In this document: positions 1 through 7,804 of the stretch, one piece after another
Layout of the letters: each line of letters begins with the position of its first letter
Numbering within the stretch: position 1 is the first letter of the stretch
Source: Falsiroseomonas sp051860665
GTDB lineage: Bacteria > Pseudomonadota > Alphaproteobacteria > Acetobacterales > Acetobacteraceae
Reading direction: 5' to 3'
Assembly (NCBI RefSeq): GCF_051860665.1
Contig: NZ_JBHYDM010000020.1
Span: 22,651-86,650, forward strand
Length of the DNA stretch: 64,000 nt
Translations under genes and position numbers: made by a program
Notes under the pieces: model-generated
The model's database searches: none
The model's input: the letters and a program-made list of their open reading frames with translations, nothing else
Told to the model about the DNA's origin: nothing

Positions 1-659
1 GCAATCTCGGCTTCGATGCGAAGCGGGACCTGGTGCCGGTGATGCAGATCGGCGCCGCGCCCATGCTCATCACCACCCACAATTCCCGCCCCTGGCGGAA
101 GCTGGAGGAGGTGATCGCGGCGGCCAAGGCGGCGCCCGACACCATCACCTATGGCAGCATTGGCGTCGGCAGCCTCTCGCACCTGACCATGTCGCTCATG
201 CAGCAGCGCGGCGGCTTCAAGATGGTGCATGTGCCCTATCGCGGCGGCGGCCCGATGAGTGCGGCGGCCGCGGCCGGGGAGCTCGACCTGCCGATGGCGA
301 GCAATGCCGGCCTCGGCGGCCAGGTCGGCCAGTCCCTCCGCCCGCTGGCGCAGACCGGCGGCCGCCGATCGACCCTGTTTCCGGACCTGCCGACGGTGGC
401 CGAATCGGGCGTGCCCGGCATCGATGCCCAGGCCTGGTGGGCGGTGCTCGGCCGCGCCGGCACGCCGGAGCCGATTCTGCGCCGCTTCCACGCCGCGCTG
501 GCCAAGGCGCTGGAGGTGCCGGAGGTGCGCGCCCGGCTGGCCGAACCGATGGGGGTGGAGATCGTCGCCTCCACGCCCGAGGATTTCGGCCGCTTCCTCG
601 ATACGCAGATGGAGACCTGGTCGGCGGTGATCCGCGACAACCAGATCAAGCCGGACTGA
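1..659 (+). CDS. Tripartite tricarboxylate transporter receptor (Bug/TctC family), 5' truncated
   Basis: This is the C-terminal two thirds of a periplasmic solute receptor of the Bug family, which captures carboxylates or other small acids. The frame is open from base 3, so the start and signal peptide lie left of the window. Family hallmarks are visible: a GFDxxRDL segment at the left edge, a TYGSIGVGSLSHLT stretch, the HVPYRGGGP ligand-loop motif, and the late VAESGVPGIDAQAWW segment. It ends in KPD and a TGA. It closely resembles the receptor at 32147-33118, so the two are probable paralogues. No TctA or TctB membrane genes are in the window, as is common for orphan Bug receptors. Confidence 0.93.
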   Translation, partial: NLGFDAKRDLVPVMQIGAAPMLITTHNSRPWRKLEEVIAAAKAAPDTITYGSIGVGSLSHLTMSLMQQRGGFKMVHVPYRGGGPMSAAAAAGELDLPMASNAGLGGQVGQSLRPLAQTGGRRSTLFPDLPTVAESGVPGIDAQAWWAVLGRAGTPEPILRRFHAALAKALEVPEVRARLAEPMGVEIVASTPEDFGRFLDTQMETWSAVIRDNQIKPD

Positions 660-668
660 GCGCGCCCC

Positions 669-1274
669 TCAGGGCGCGGCGCGGCCGATCACGCGCTCGA
701 TCTCGACCCGCACCAGCCGCTCCACCAGCGGCGGCAGGTGCTGGTCGAGCCAGGCCTTCAGCAGCGGGCGTATCTCCTCCCGCACCACATCCTCGATGGA
801 GGGTCCGCCGCGGGTGACGGTGGCGGCACGCTCCTCCGCCACGCTGCGCAGCAGGGTGGCGAGCGTCGCCGTGGTGGCGGCGGCGACGGCGGGGGCGATC
901 AGCCCCTCCGCCGCGGACATCACATTGGCGACCGTCATCGGCGGTTCGGGCTCCGGCGGGGGCGGCGGGCCAGGTGGCGAGACAGGCGGCGGCTCGGGCG
1001 CCAGGGCCTGCGGCGGCGCGGGTTCCGGCTCGGGCTCGGGCTCCGGTTCCGGCTCGTCTTCCATCTCCGCCGGCGGCTCCGGCGCCGGCGGGGCGGCGAC
1101 GAGCATTGCCTCCGTCAGGTCCAGGGGCTCGAACTCGGCATTGGGGTCGGCGGGCTTGCCCGCCCCCTCCTGCGCCTCGTCCTCGTTCAGGATGCGGCGG
1201 ATCGAGGCGAGGATGTCATCCATCGCCGGATCGCTGCCACCGCCCGGCCGGCCGGGCTGGCCCGCGCCGCTCAT
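669..1274 (-). CDS. popZ: DUF2497 / PopZ-like cell-pole organising protein
   Basis: This 201-residue protein has the three-part PopZ layout. A short N-terminal helix (about residues 18-32, MDDILASIRRILNEDE) is followed by a long disordered linker rich in Pro and Glu with PE repeats (about 60-115). A C-terminal oligomerisation helix carries the conserved IRPLLKAWLDQHLPPLVERLVRVEIERV-type pattern (about 168-195). PopZ forms polar networks that anchor chromosome centromeres and signalling proteins in alphaproteobacteria. The gene starts 3 nt after the tolC stop, so the two are probably cotranscribed. Whether this protein organises poles here is inference from the family. Confidence 0.85.
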   Translation of the reverse strand: MSGAGQPGRPGGGSDPAMDDILASIRRILNEDEAQEGAGKPADPNAEFEPLDLTEAMLVAAPPAPEPPAEMEDEPEPEPEPEPEPAPPQALAPEPPPVSPPGPPPPPEPEPPMTVANVMSAAEGLIAPAVAAATTATLATLLRSVAEERAATVTRGGPSIEDVVREEIRPLLKAWLDQHLPPLVERLVRVEIERVIGRAAP

Positions 1275-1277
1275 GCC

Positions 1278-2675
1278 TCAGCGCCCCCGGTCGGCATAGT
1301 CGCCGAAGCCGACCCAGCGGTTCCGCACCTCGCGGTAATAGGCCTCCATGTCATAGACCTGCACCGGCAGGCCGAGATCGCGCGCCGTGAGACGCCCGAC
1401 CGAGGCGGCCAGGCTGTGCGAGGCGGTGATGACATTGGCCAGCGCCCGCACCAGGCTGACGCGGGCATTCAGCAGTTCCTGCTCCGCATTCAGCACATCC
1501 AGCGTGGTGCGGCTGCCGACGATGGCCTCCCGCTGCACGCCGTCGAGGGCGATCTCGGCGGCGCGGATCTGGGCGCGCACGCTGTCCACCTGGGCGCGGG
1601 CCGCGGTCAGCGTCTCCCAGGCCGAGGTCGCCTGCTGGGTGGCCAGGCGGCGCTGGTCGTCCACCACCTGGCGGGCCTGCTGCGCGCTCTGCCGCGCCTG
1701 GCGCACCTGGGCGTATTCGGCGCCGCCCTGGTACAGCGGCACGGTCAGGTTCGCCGTCACCTGCGTGCCGTTCAGCCGCGTATCGGTGGTGGAGGTGGAA
1801 TTGTCGTTGCGGAAGGTGGAGCCGGTGACGCTGACCTGCGGCAGCAGGCTGGCGAAGTTCACATCCACCAGGTCGCGTGCCGCGGCCTCGTCGAACAGGG
1901 CGGCGACCACATTCGGGTTGTTCTGCCCGGCCAGCGTGCCGGCCTCGGCCGCCGTGGCCAGCGGCACGCGCAGCGGCTGCGGTGCCACCAGCGCGCGCGG
2001 CGCCTGGCCGACGAGGCGGGAGAAGGTGGCGCGGGACTGCTGCAGCCGCCCTTCCGCATCGGCGCGGGAGGCGCGGGTGCCGGCCAGCCGGCTTTCCGCC
2101 TGGGCCACGTCGGTGCGGGTGATCTCGCCCACGCGGAAGCGCTCATTCGTCGCCTGCAGCTGGCGGGTCAGCACCTGCTCGTTGTTGATATTGAGGCGAA
2201 CCTCCTCCTGGTCCCGGATCACGGCGACATAGGCATTCACCGTATCCGACAGCACCTGCTGCTCGGTCGCCAGCAGCCGGGCGCGCTGCGCCAGCACCTG
2301 GTTCTCCGCCCGGCGGGTGGAGGCGGTGGTGCGCCCGCCGCGATAGATCGGCTGGGTGACGGAGGCCTGGTTCGAGACGATGTCCCGCGCCCGCCAGGGA
2401 GCGACGACCCGGTCGGCCGAATTGGTCGAGGTGGTGGCCTGGCCGACGCCGGTCGTGATCTGCACCGTGGGCCGCCAGCCGGCCAGCGCCTGGGGCACAT
2501 TCTCATCCACCGCGCGCAGCTGGGCGCGGGCGGCCTGCAGCGTCGGGTTGTTGGAATAGGCGAGCGCCAGCGCCTCCTGCAGCGACTGGGCGGCGGCGGG
2601 GCGGTGGCTGGCCACCAGGGCGGCGGGCGCCATCAGCAGCGCGGACAGCGCGAGAGCGGGACGGGAGAAGATCAT
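1278..2675 (-). CDS. tolC: TolC family outer membrane efflux protein
   Basis: Outer-membrane channel component for type I secretion or multidrug efflux, 465 aa. The ATG at 2675 was chosen because it opens a clear signal peptide (MIFSRPALALSALL, with cleavage near AAAQS). The mature protein has the TolC internal duplication. Each half has an ALAYSNNPTLQAARAQLRA-like or NNPNVVAALFDEAAARD-like helical start, and a long coiled coil follows. The second half ends with EAIVGSRTTLDVLNAEQELLNARV, a strong TolC signature. It lies between pcm and popZ-like, a gene order common in alphaproteobacteria. It is the only outer-membrane channel for type I export seen in the window, and could serve the RTX proteins at 36.6-37.8 kb. 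Confidence 0.93.
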   Translation of the reverse strand: MIFSRPALALSALLMAPAALVASHRPAAAQSLQEALALAYSNNPTLQAARAQLRAVDENVPQALAGWRPTVQITTGVGQATTSTNSADRVVAPWRARDIVSNQASVTQPIYRGGRTTASTRRAENQVLAQRARLLATEQQVLSDTVNAYVAVIRDQEEVRLNINNEQVLTRQLQATNERFRVGEITRTDVAQAESRLAGTRASRADAEGRLQQSRATFSRLVGQAPRALVAPQPLRVPLATAAEAGTLAGQNNPNVVAALFDEAAARDLVDVNFASLLPQVSVTGSTFRNDNSTSTTDTRLNGTQVTANLTVPLYQGGAEYAQVRQARQSAQQARQVVDDQRRLATQQATSAWETLTAARAQVDSVRAQIRAAEIALDGVQREAIVGSRTTLDVLNAEQELLNARVSLVRALANVITASHSLAASVGRLTARDLGLPVQVYDMEAYYREVRNRWVGFGDYADRGR

Positions 2676-2838
2676 CTGTCGGCGGCTCCTACTTCCCGCG
2701 TGGCGGGGCGGGTAGACCAGCATTCATGGCCCAGGTCGGTATCGGTCGAAGGCGCGGTCCCCACCGCGCGCCGGCCGCCCTGCCCTGCACCGCCGCCGAA
2801 GCCAGGGCCCAGCGGGCTCTGCATCGGCAGCCTGCACA

Positions 2839-3561
2839 TCAGAAGACGAAGCCCGGCGCCGGCTGGAATTGCGGCAGGGGCAGCGTGGCGCAATCGAAGG
2901 CATCCGTCACGCTGAAGCTGCCACCCTGCCGCAGGCCCCAGACGGCGCGCGAGGACAGGCCACGCTCGGCGGCGGCCAGCACCGTGGCCAGGCGGCCACC
3001 CTCGGCGAGCTGCGCCGCGATGGAATCGGGCACCGCGGGCACCTCGCCCTCGATCAGGATGGCATCATAGGGCGCGCCGGCGGCATGGCCCTGCGCCGGA
3101 TCCGCCTCCACCAGCGTCACCGCGCCGGCCGGCAGGCCTGCCAGCGCCCGCCGGGCGATGCCCAGCAGCGCCGCATCCGATTCGACCGCGACGACTCGCG
3201 CCCCGCAGTCGGCGGCGACGGCGGCCGCATAGCCGGTGCCGGCACCGAGCACGAGCATGCGGTCGCCCTCCCGCACCCGCAGCAGCTGCAGCAGGCGGGC
3301 GATCACCATCGGCTCGATCAGCGCGCGGCCGTTGGCCAGGCGCACATCCTCATCCGCATAGGCCAGCGGGGCGAGCTGCGGCGGCAGGAAGGCCTCCCGC
3401 GGCAGGCGGCCCATGGCAGCCAGCAGCGCCGGATCGGTCACCTTGTTCGGCCGCAACTGGCCATCGACCATGAAGCGGCGCGCCGCCGCCATGCCGTCTG
3501 CCGCATCCATCGGGGCGGTCGCCGCCGCGCGATCCAGGTCCATCATCGCCGCCTTATCCAT
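2839..3561 (-). CDS. pcm: Protein-L-isoaspartate O-methyltransferase family protein
   Basis: SAM-dependent methyltransferase of the PCMT family, 240 aa, which starts repair of isoaspartyl residues in damaged proteins. A QLRPNKVTDP segment and PREAFLP precede the SAM-binding motif I (VLGAGTGYAAAVAA, about residue 125). A motif near DAILIEGEVPAVPDSI corresponds to the conserved post-II region, where classical PCMT has a TxGxxxxP-like active-site run. The frame is open further upstream, but the ATG at 3561 (or 3546) fits the family's usual length. The larger frame would read through the repeat hairpins. The alphaproteobacterial pcm-tolC neighbours form a diverged clade whose substrate is less certain than that of classical PCMT. 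Confidence 0.85.
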   Translation of the reverse strand: MDKAAMMDLDRAAATAPMDAADGMAAARRFMVDGQLRPNKVTDPALLAAMGRLPREAFLPPQLAPLAYADEDVRLANGRALIEPMVIARLLQLLRVREGDRMLVLGAGTGYAAAVAADCGARVVAVESDAALLGIARRALAGLPAGAVTLVEADPAQGHAAGAPYDAILIEGEVPAVPDSIAAQLAEGGRLATVLAAAERGLSSRAVWGLRQGGSFSVTDAFDCATLPLPQFQPAPGFVF

Positions 3562-3666
3562 GCCGCGCTTATAGGGGTCCGCCCGCCGGCGGCCAAGCAC
3601 CGCTTCGGCGACGCAGCATCGGGCGCACCATCCGGCCAAGATATTGAGGAAGGCTTGAGGCGGCGC

Positions 3667-3696
3667 TTGACCGCCGCCGCGCCCTGCCGGATAGAG
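3667..3696 (+). promoter_or_regulatory. Possible promoter upstream of tRNA-Cys
   Basis: A TTGACC hexamer (3667-3672) lies 17-18 bp before a weak ATAGAG/GATAGA -10-like hexamer. If it is used, the transcript would run through both hairpins at 3702-3765 into tRNA-Cys. The -10 match is poor (about 3 of 6), so this is only a candidate. Confidence 0.25.
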
Positions 3697-3701
3697 GCGC
3701 C

Positions 3702-3765
3702 GCTTCACGGTGCCGCGTCGCGGCACCTTGAGGTGAGCTTCACGGTGCCGCGTCGCGGCACCTTG
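3702..3765. repeat. Tandem 29-bp hairpin repeat (two identical copies)
   Basis: The 29-bp unit occurs at 3702-3730 and again, base for base, at 3737-3765, a 35-bp period. Each copy holds the near-perfect palindrome GGTGCCGCGTCGCGGCACC (3709-3727 and 3744-3762), able to form a 7-9 bp stem. The second copy ends about 1 nt before the tRNA-Cys acceptor stem. There is no U-run after either stem, so neither is a classical intrinsic terminator. The function is unknown; a processing signal, a protein-binding site or a REP-like element are possible. Confidence 0.85.
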
Positions 3766-3766
3766 G

Positions 3767-3837
3767 GGCCGCGTGGCAGAGTGGTGATGCAGCGGACTGC
3801 AAATCCGTATATGCCGGTTCGATTCCGGCCGCGGCCT
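3767..3837 (+). tRNA. tRNA-Cys (GCA)
   Basis: A complete 71-nt cloverleaf without an encoded CCA. The 7-bp acceptor stem GGCCGCG (3767-3773) pairs with CGCGGCC (3830-3836), and the discriminator base is T, as usual for Cys. The anticodon loop CTGCAAA carries GCA at 3799-3801. The T-arm is GCCGG-TTCGATT-CCGGC. The CCA end must be added after transcription, in contrast to the neighbouring tRNA-Asn. Confidence 0.97.
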
Positions 3838-3881
3838 TTCGATTTTTCGACCCCATCCTGCAGCTTCTGCGGCAGGGCGGG

Positions 3882-3910
3882 TTTACCGGGGACCGGGTGC
3901 TTGCTATAGC
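3882..3910 (+). promoter_or_regulatory. Candidate promoter of tRNA-Asn
   Basis: TTTACC (3882-3887) and TATAGC (3905-3910) are separated by exactly 17 bp and match the sigma-70 consensus at about 4 of 6 positions each. The predicted start, near 3917, falls just before the tRNA at 3926. Spacing and position support it; strength is unknown. Confidence 0.45.
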
Positions 3911-3925
3911 CCGCCCCCTGGCTGA

Positions 3926-4000
3926 TCCGGCGTGGCGCAGCGGTAGCGCAGCGGACTGTTAATCCGTTGGTCGTTGGTTCGAATCCAACCGCCGGAGCCA
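3926..4000 (+). tRNA. tRNA-Asn (GTT)
   Basis: A full cloverleaf with encoded CCA. The acceptor stem TCCGGCG (3926-3932) pairs with CGCCGGA (3990-3996), the discriminator is G at 3997, and CCA is at 3998-4000. The anticodon GTT is at 3958-3960 in the loop CTGTTAA. The T-arm is GTTGG-TTCGAAT-CCAAC. Confidence 0.97.
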
Positions 4001-4036
4001 ATTCCCCTTCCCCGCAGATGCGATATCCGCTGTTCC

Positions 4037-5017
4037 TCAACCGAGGATCTGCGTCGCCTCCAGCGTGTCCCCGACCGCCTGCCAGTCCCGCGCCACCAGC
4101 GCATCCAGCGCCGCCGGCGCCAGGGGCCGCGGGCGCAGGCCCAGCCGATCGATCAGCGTTGCCACCGCCGGCTGCGCCGCCGCCTCCCCGATCGCCGCAT
4201 GCAGCCGCGCCCGCACCGGCGCCGGCGTGCCGGCCGGCGCCAGGAAGCCGTACCAGAAGGAAAGCGGCCAGTCGGTGACGCCCGACTCGGCCAAGGTCGG
4301 CAGGTCCGGCAGCGCCGGCCAGCGCGTCTCGGACACCGCCACCAGCCCCCGCATCTGGCCGCTCTGCACGAAGCTCAGCGCATTCGGCCCCATCACCGCA
4401 TGCGCCTGGCCGCCCAGCACCGCATTGATGGCGGGCACGATGCCGGCGAAGGGCGCGTGCAGCAGCTCGATTCCCAGCCGCCGCTGCAGCAGCGCCCCGG
4501 CGATATGCCCGTAGGACCCCACGCCAGGCGAGGCATAGACCAGCTCCCCCGGCCGCTGCCGCGCCAGGGCCGCGAAATCCGCCAGCGTCGTCACCGGAAG
4601 CGTCCGGTCGATCGCCAGCAGGTTGTAGGCATCGCCCAGGAAGGCCACCCCGGCCAGGTCCCGCCGCGGATCGAAGCGCAGCTGCGAGACGCGCGGCACC
4701 ATGGAGAGCGTCGCATTATTGGCGATCAGCAGCGCATGGCCATCCGGCCGCGCCGCGATCACCTGCTGCGTGCCGATCCCGCCACCCACCCCGGGCCGGT
4801 TCTCCACCACCACCGAAACGCCGAGGGTCTGCTGCAGCGACTGGGCGATGGCGCGGGTGATGGCATCGCTGACCGCGCCGGCCGGAAAGGGGGCGATGAT
4901 GCGGATCGTCTGGCTCGGCCAGTCCGTGGCGGCGCGGGCGGCCAGCGGCAGGGCGGCGGCCAGGCCGGCGCCGAGCAGGGCGCGGCGCCGCAGGCGCGGA
5001 AGATCGTCTCGGGACAT
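4037..5017 (-). CDS. Bug/TctC family solute receptor
   Basis: Full-length 326-aa periplasmic receptor with a twin-arginine-like N terminus (RLRRRALLGAG, then a hydrophobic run and an ARAA cleavage region). Family features follow: RIIAPFPAGAVSDAITRAIA, VVENRPGVGGGIGTQQV, then LPTLAESGVTDWPLSFWYG. It lacks the usual HVPYRGxGP run and has LLHAPFAGIVPAIN instead, so its ligand may differ from those of the receptors at 1-659 and 32147-33118. It faces away from the binding-like protein at 5167, across an intergenic region with a long-spaced inverted repeat. No membrane partner genes are adjacent. Confidence 0.92.
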   Translation of the reverse strand: MSRDDLPRLRRRALLGAGLAAALPLAARAATDWPSQTIRIIAPFPAGAVSDAITRAIAQSLQQTLGVSVVVENRPGVGGGIGTQQVIAARPDGHALLIANNATLSMVPRVSQLRFDPRRDLAGVAFLGDAYNLLAIDRTLPVTTLADFAALARQRPGELVYASPGVGSYGHIAGALLQRRLGIELLHAPFAGIVPAINAVLGGQAHAVMGPNALSFVQSGQMRGLVAVSETRWPALPDLPTLAESGVTDWPLSFWYGFLAPAGTPAPVRARLHAAIGEAAAQPAVATLIDRLGLRPRPLAPAALDALVARDWQAVGDTLEATQILG

Positions 5018-5065
5018 GGACAGGCTCCTTGACCGCCGGGGCGCGGCTGTTCCGCGATCCCTGCG

Positions 5066-5139
5066 CGTGGAATAACGCGTCTAACTTTCGTATTTCACAG
5101 AACACGCGTTTACAAGACGTGCTTTCGTGTTATTCCACG
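5066..5139. promoter_or_regulatory. Inverted repeat pair in a divergent promoter region
   Basis: CGTGGAATAACGCG (5066-5079) and its inverse CGTGTTATTCCACG (5126-5139) match at 13 of 14 positions and are 46 bp apart. They lie between two divergently transcribed solute-binding genes. Two ACGCGT hexamers sit inside the interval. The region is locally AT-rich, and a TTTACA (5109-5114) could be a -35 element for the rightward gene. The arrangement suggests a pair of sites for one dimeric regulator, but no regulator gene is adjacent. Confidence 0.5.
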
Positions 5140-5166
5140 ACCGGCCCTGATGTATGGAGGAAGCCC

Positions 5167-6045
5167 ATGTCCGATGCTGCCCTGCCGGTGATCCGTATCG
5201 CCCCCAATGGCCCGGTCTTCGACCTGCCCATCCTCGTCGCCCTCGAGCACGGCCTGTTCCGCAAGCATGGCGTCGAGGTGGTGCTCGCCAGCACCTACGA
5301 CCCCGATCTCAGCGATGCCGATGCCTTCGCCCGGCAGAAGGAGGCGTTGTTCGAGGCCGGCGGTGCCAGCGCCTACAATCTCTGCGAATGGGCGGGGCTC
5401 GATCGGTCGGAGCGCGGCAGCCGCACCTCCCGCGTCGCCTCGCTGCGCCCGGCGGTGGCCGCCCAGGGGCTGGTGACCTTCGACACGGCGCTGCGCGAGC
5501 CGCGCGACCTGGCCGGCGTGGCCGTGGCCATCAACGACCGCACCGGGTCCCACTATACCGCGCTGCAACTGCTGGAAGGCCCGCTGGCGCGGGAGGAGAT
5601 CGTGCTGGAGCATCTGGGCTCCCCCAAGGCGCGCTATGCCGCGCTGAAGGAGGGCCGCGTCCGCGCGGCGATGCTGATGGAGCCCTTCCTGAGCCTGGCG
5701 CTGAAGGAGGGCGCGCATCTGGTTTCCACGATTTTCTATCGTGGTTCCCAGGTCGTCTCCCCCGAACTGCCGCCGGCGGCGGTGGAGGGCTATACCAGGG
5801 CGGTGGATGAGGCCGCGGCGCTGATCACCGCCGATTTCGCCCGCTACAAGCACTATATCGCCGCCCCGGTGCAGGACCGGCTGAAGCCGGAGGAGCTGGC
5901 GGACCATTTCGTCCACTATGCCCCCTCCCGCCCGCTGGACGAGGCGCGCTTCACCTATGTCTATGAGTGGATGCGCGGATGGGGGCTGACCGAGGGCCAG
6001 CATGGGTTCGGCGACCTGGTGGCCGCGCCCCGCGCCGCGGCGTGA
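5167..6045 (+). CDS. Periplasmic-binding-fold protein (NMT1/THI5-like), no signal peptide
   Basis: 292-aa protein with a type II substrate-binding fold of the NMT1/THI5/SsuA-like class. IRIAPNGPVFDLPILVALEHGLFRKHGVEV matches the usual start of mature binding proteins of this class, in which an 'EHGLF' helix follows the first strand. The ATG at 5167 has a GGAGG at 5155-5159 with good spacing. No hydrophobic leader precedes the domain, so the product is predicted to stay in the cytoplasm, unlike normal ABC receptors. No ABC ATPase or permease is nearby. It could be an enzyme or sensor that reuses the fold; the ligand is unknown. Confidence 0.75.
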   Translation: MSDAALPVIRIAPNGPVFDLPILVALEHGLFRKHGVEVVLASTYDPDLSDADAFARQKEALFEAGGASAYNLCEWAGLDRSERGSRTSRVASLRPAVAAQGLVTFDTALREPRDLAGVAVAINDRTGSHYTALQLLEGPLAREEIVLEHLGSPKARYAALKEGRVRAAMLMEPFLSLALKEGAHLVSTIFYRGSQVVSPELPPAAVEGYTRAVDEAAALITADFARYKHYIAAPVQDRLKPEELADHFVHYAPSRPLDEARFTYVYEWMRGWGLTEGQHGFGDLVAAPRAAA

Positions 6046-6117
6046 GGGCGGCCGACCCCGCCGGATCGTGATCCGCACAGCCTCCGCCTTCCATTGCGGA
6101 GGCGGTGGCGACGCGGC

Positions 6118-6834
6118 ATGGAGGCAAGGGGTTCCCTTAACGCAGGATGCAGACCAGGGGTGGACGGGCAGATCGCGTTCAGGCTCGGCGCCGCCACGCA
6201 GCGCGGCGCGGCCCGCCCCAGCCTCGTCCTTTTCGACCTCGACGGCACGCTGGCCGATAGCCGCGCCCTAATGTTCGAGATGCTGGACCATGCGGCCCGG
6301 CATTTCGGCTTCCGCCGCATCGACCAGGCGGAGGCCGAGGCGCTGCGCGACCGCGATGCGCGCAGCATTCTGCGGGCCCTGGAAGTGCCCTTGTGGCGCC
6401 TGCCGCGCATCGCGGCCCATATCAAGGCCCTGGCCGGCACGGCACCGCCGCCGCCGCTATTCCCCGGTGCCGGCGCCATGCTGGCGCGGCTGCAGGCGGC
6501 GGGGATGACGCTGGCGCTGGTCTCCTCCAATTCCGAGGCGAATGCGCGCCGCGCCCTGGGCGCGGAGGCTGCCTGCATCGCCCATTGGGCCTGCGATGCC
6601 ACGCTCTTCGGCAAGGCCTCCCGCTTCCGCCAGGTGCTGCGCCGCACCGGCAGGGTGCCGGCGGAGGCGATGGCCATCGGCGACGAGCTGCGCGACATCG
6701 CCGCGGCGCGCAGCGCCGGGCTGGCTGCCGGCGCCGTCGCCTGGGGCTATGCCCTGCCCTCCGCGCTGGCCGCCGCGGGGCCGGATATCCTGTTCGACAG
6801 CATGGCGGATATCCCGGCCTTCCTCGGCGTGTGA
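6118..6834 (+). CDS. HAD-superfamily hydrolase (phosphoglycolate phosphatase-like)
   Basis: Cytoplasmic phosphatase of the HAD class. Motif I is FDLDGTLAD (nucleophile and acid/base Asp), motif II is the SSNS after LALVS, a Lys follows in FGKASRF, and motif IV is GDELRDIAAA. The helical cap domain lies between motifs I and II, as in Gph/PGP-type enzymes. The ATG at 6118 was chosen over a TTG at 6094; a GTG at 6160 is also possible because homology only begins near the VLFDLDG strand. The substrate, a small phosphate ester, cannot be told from sequence. Confidence 0.82.
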   Translation: MEARGSLNAGCRPGVDGQIAFRLGAATQRGAARPSLVLFDLDGTLADSRALMFEMLDHAARHFGFRRIDQAEAEALRDRDARSILRALEVPLWRLPRIAAHIKALAGTAPPPPLFPGAGAMLARLQAAGMTLALVSSNSEANARRALGAEAACIAHWACDATLFGKASRFRQVLRRTGRVPAEAMAIGDELRDIAAARSAGLAAGAVAWGYALPSALAAAGPDILFDSMADIPAFLGV

Positions 6835-6855
6835 ACCGCCCCTTCTACTGGGTTT

Positions 6856-7773
6856 CTACTGGGGCATCCCCTCCGGGATCACCGTAGCGATCAGGGAGGA
6901 ATCCAGCGCCTCATACTCGTGATAGCCGATGGTGGCGTAGAGCTGGGCACGGGTCTGCATGCGGTCCAGCATCTTCATCGTGCCACCGTCGCGATTGATG
7001 GCGGCATAGAGCTCCTCCATGGCCTTGGCGGCGACCCGCAGGTGGCTGACCGGCCAGATCACCATCGCATAGCCGAGATCCTGGAATTCCTGCGCCGTGA
7101 AGAAGGGCGTGCGGCCGAACTCCGTCATATTGGCCAGCAGCTTCACGCCGGGCATGCGGCGGGCGAACTCGGCGAACATGTCGCGGGTGACCAGCGCCTC
7201 GGGGAAGATCGCGTCGGCGCCGGCCTCCAGATACAGCTTCGCGCGGGCGACGGCGGCATCCATGCCCTCGCTCGCCACCGCATCGGTGCGGGCGATGATG
7301 GTCAGGTGGCGGCGCGCCTTGCGGGCGGCGGCGACCTTGGCCGCCATGTCCCGCGCATCGGCCAGCTTCTTGTCGTTCAGATGGCCGCACTTCTTCGGCA
7401 GCAGTTGGTCCTCCAGATGCACCGCGCCGGCGCCCGCCTCCTCGAAGACGCGGACCATGTGCATCACGTTCAGCGCCTCCCCATAGCCGGTGTCGCCATC
7501 CACCAGGATGGGCAGGCCGGCGGCGCGGGAGACCTGGCGGATGTGGAAGGCGACCTCGTCCACCGTGATCATGCCGAGGTCCGGCAGCCCCATGGTGGCG
7601 GACATGGCGGCACCCGACATGTAGAGCGCCTCGAACCCCGCCTGCTTGGCCAGCAGGGCGGCGATGCCGAGATGCGCGCCCGGCATCTGCAGGATCTGCG
7701 GCCGGTCCAGCAGGGCGCGGAAGCGCACCCCCGCGGGGGCATCGGGCAGGTCGTCGGCGATCACATAGGGCAT
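6856..7773 (-). CDS. Isocitrate lyase/PEP mutase family protein, methylisocitrate lyase-like
   Basis: 305-aa TIM-barrel lyase. The catalytic-loop signature KKCGH (following HLEDQLLP) is the methylisocitrate/isocitrate lyase motif with its catalytic Cys. The metal-binding Asp cluster is visible in VDGDTGYG and in the HLEDQ strand. The later ARTDAVASEGMDAAVARA and NMTEFGRTPFF segments are typical of PrpB. The start at 7773 has an upstream GGAGAG. It probably cleaves 2-methylisocitrate or a related 2-alkylmalate to pyruvate or glyoxylate plus a dicarboxylate. No prpC or prpD lies nearby, so a propionate role is unproven. Confidence 0.85.
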   Translation of the reverse strand: MPYVIADDLPDAPAGVRFRALLDRPQILQMPGAHLGIAALLAKQAGFEALYMSGAAMSATMGLPDLGMITVDEVAFHIRQVSRAAGLPILVDGDTGYGEALNVMHMVRVFEEAGAGAVHLEDQLLPKKCGHLNDKKLADARDMAAKVAAARKARRHLTIIARTDAVASEGMDAAVARAKLYLEAGADAIFPEALVTRDMFAEFARRMPGVKLLANMTEFGRTPFFTAQEFQDLGYAMVIWPVSHLRVAAKAMEELYAAINRDGGTMKMLDRMQTRAQLYATIGYHEYEALDSSLIATVIPEGMPQ

Positions 7774-7804
7774 GGCGGGCTCTCCGAAGGGCTTGGTCCC
7801 CATA

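Noticed and set aside
738..2915. Very long plus-strand open frame (725 codons) across popZ-like and tolC
   Set aside because: It is antisense to two well-supported genes and has a His/Gly/Arg-rich composition typical of shadow frames in GC-rich DNA.
3702..3765. The tandem hairpins as intrinsic terminators
   Set aside because: No U-run follows either stem, and no gene reads toward them from the left; the nearest gene to the left, pcm, points away.
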